Part shown: positions 63,970 to 64,000 of the stretch, piece after piece | Position numbering within the stretch: the first letter of the stretch is position 1 | Layout of the letters: each line of letters starts with the position of its first letter | Origin: Bradyrhizobium genosp. SA-3 | GTDB taxonomy: Bacteria; Pseudomonadota; Alphaproteobacteria; Rhizobiales; Xanthobacteraceae | Assembly (NCBI RefSeq): GCF_004212635.1 | Contig: NZ_PSRT01000036.1 | Location: 1-64,000 of the forward strand | Direction of reading: 5' to 3' | Length of the DNA: 64,000 nucleotides | Translations under genes and position numbers: made by a program | The notes under the pieces: model-generated | What the model saw: the letters and a program-made list of their open reading frames with translations, nothing else | What the model was told of the DNA's origin: nothing | The model's database searches: none

Positions 63970-64000
63970 CGTCATTGCGAGGAGCCCTTGCGACGAAGCA
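63970..64000. repeat. Palindromic interspersed repeat (GCAATCCAGA family), copy 3, cut by window end
   Basis: The last 31 bases match the left half of the 43183-43269 repeat at all but one position (CGTCATTGCGAGGAGC then CTTGCGACGAAGCA). The other half must lie beyond the window. Confidence 0.85.

Overview
The window is GC-rich, densely packed chromosomal DNA from an alphaproteobacterium of the Rhizobiales, most likely Bradyrhizobium or a close relative. The evidence is the gene order dusB(nifR3)-ntrB-ntrC-ntrY-ntrX-hfq-hflX, a fused ispDF gene, a PopZ polar organiser, an Aap-type general amino acid ABC transporter, and short palindromic intergenic repeats typical of Bradyrhizobium. Most of it is conserved core genome. 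No complete IS element, prophage, CRISPR array or rRNA operon is visible.

Layout. 0-4.5 kb: an envelope-lipid cluster (ArnT-like glycosyltransferase C-terminus, PAP2 phosphatase, GT2 glycosyltransferase, LpxB N-terminal-like membrane protein) converging on a Na/Pi cotransporter with a PhoU domain. 4.6-10.7 kb: a cystathionine beta-lyase-like gene divergent from aapJQMP. 10.8-15.4 kb: two tandem paralogous TPR/O-GlcNAc-transferase-like (GT41) genes, duplicated with their upstream regions. 15.5-16.5 kb: cysteine synthase. 17.3-26.4 kb: an RND efflux operon (NodT-type outer membrane lipoprotein, adaptor, two different RND pumps as in MdtABC/MuxABC). 26.5-28.5 kb: a DTW protein, tRNA-Cys and small proteins. 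28.5-29.8 kb: a cluster of non-coding repeats. 29.8-33.4 kb: a PspA / YqiJ-like OB-fold / flotillin membrane-stress operon whose first reading frame begins with a TnpB-like N-terminal domain. 33.5-43.2 kb: a small secreted protein, tRNA-Asn, a Pcm-like methyltransferase, tolC, popZ, valS, a 3-methyladenine glycosylase, lipA and a COQ10/RatA-type gene. 43.3-48.4 kb: a minus-strand operon for a B-type (ba3-like) haem-copper oxidase with three multihaem cytochromes c. 48.6-49.2 kb: a second, inverted copy of the ~520-bp repeat seen at 28.7 kb. 49.3-52 kb: mscS, pncC/cinA C-terminal type and ispDF. 52-62 kb: the nitrogen regulatory cluster, hfq and hflX. 62.3-64 kb: mazG and queC.

How the parts work together. 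NtrBC senses and transmits nitrogen status; a 17-bp NtrC-type palindrome lies between a candidate -35 and -10 upstream of dusB-ntrBC, as expected for autorepression. NtrYX forms a second, membrane-linked two-component pair, separated from ntrC by a hairpin and about 490 bp. The oxidase operon encodes its own c-type electron donors (seven predicted haem c). The PspA/OB-fold/flotillin genes form a membrane-integrity module.

The observation most worth following up is the in-frame joining of the non-catalytic N-terminal half of an IS605-type TnpB protein (RuvC nuclease part absent) to PspA, with a strong internal Shine-Dalgarno and ATG at the PspA boundary, at the head of a flotillin operon. Next are the inverted 520-bp repeats bracketing 19.4 kb, the tandem GT41 duplication, and several strong inverted repeats that look like operators.
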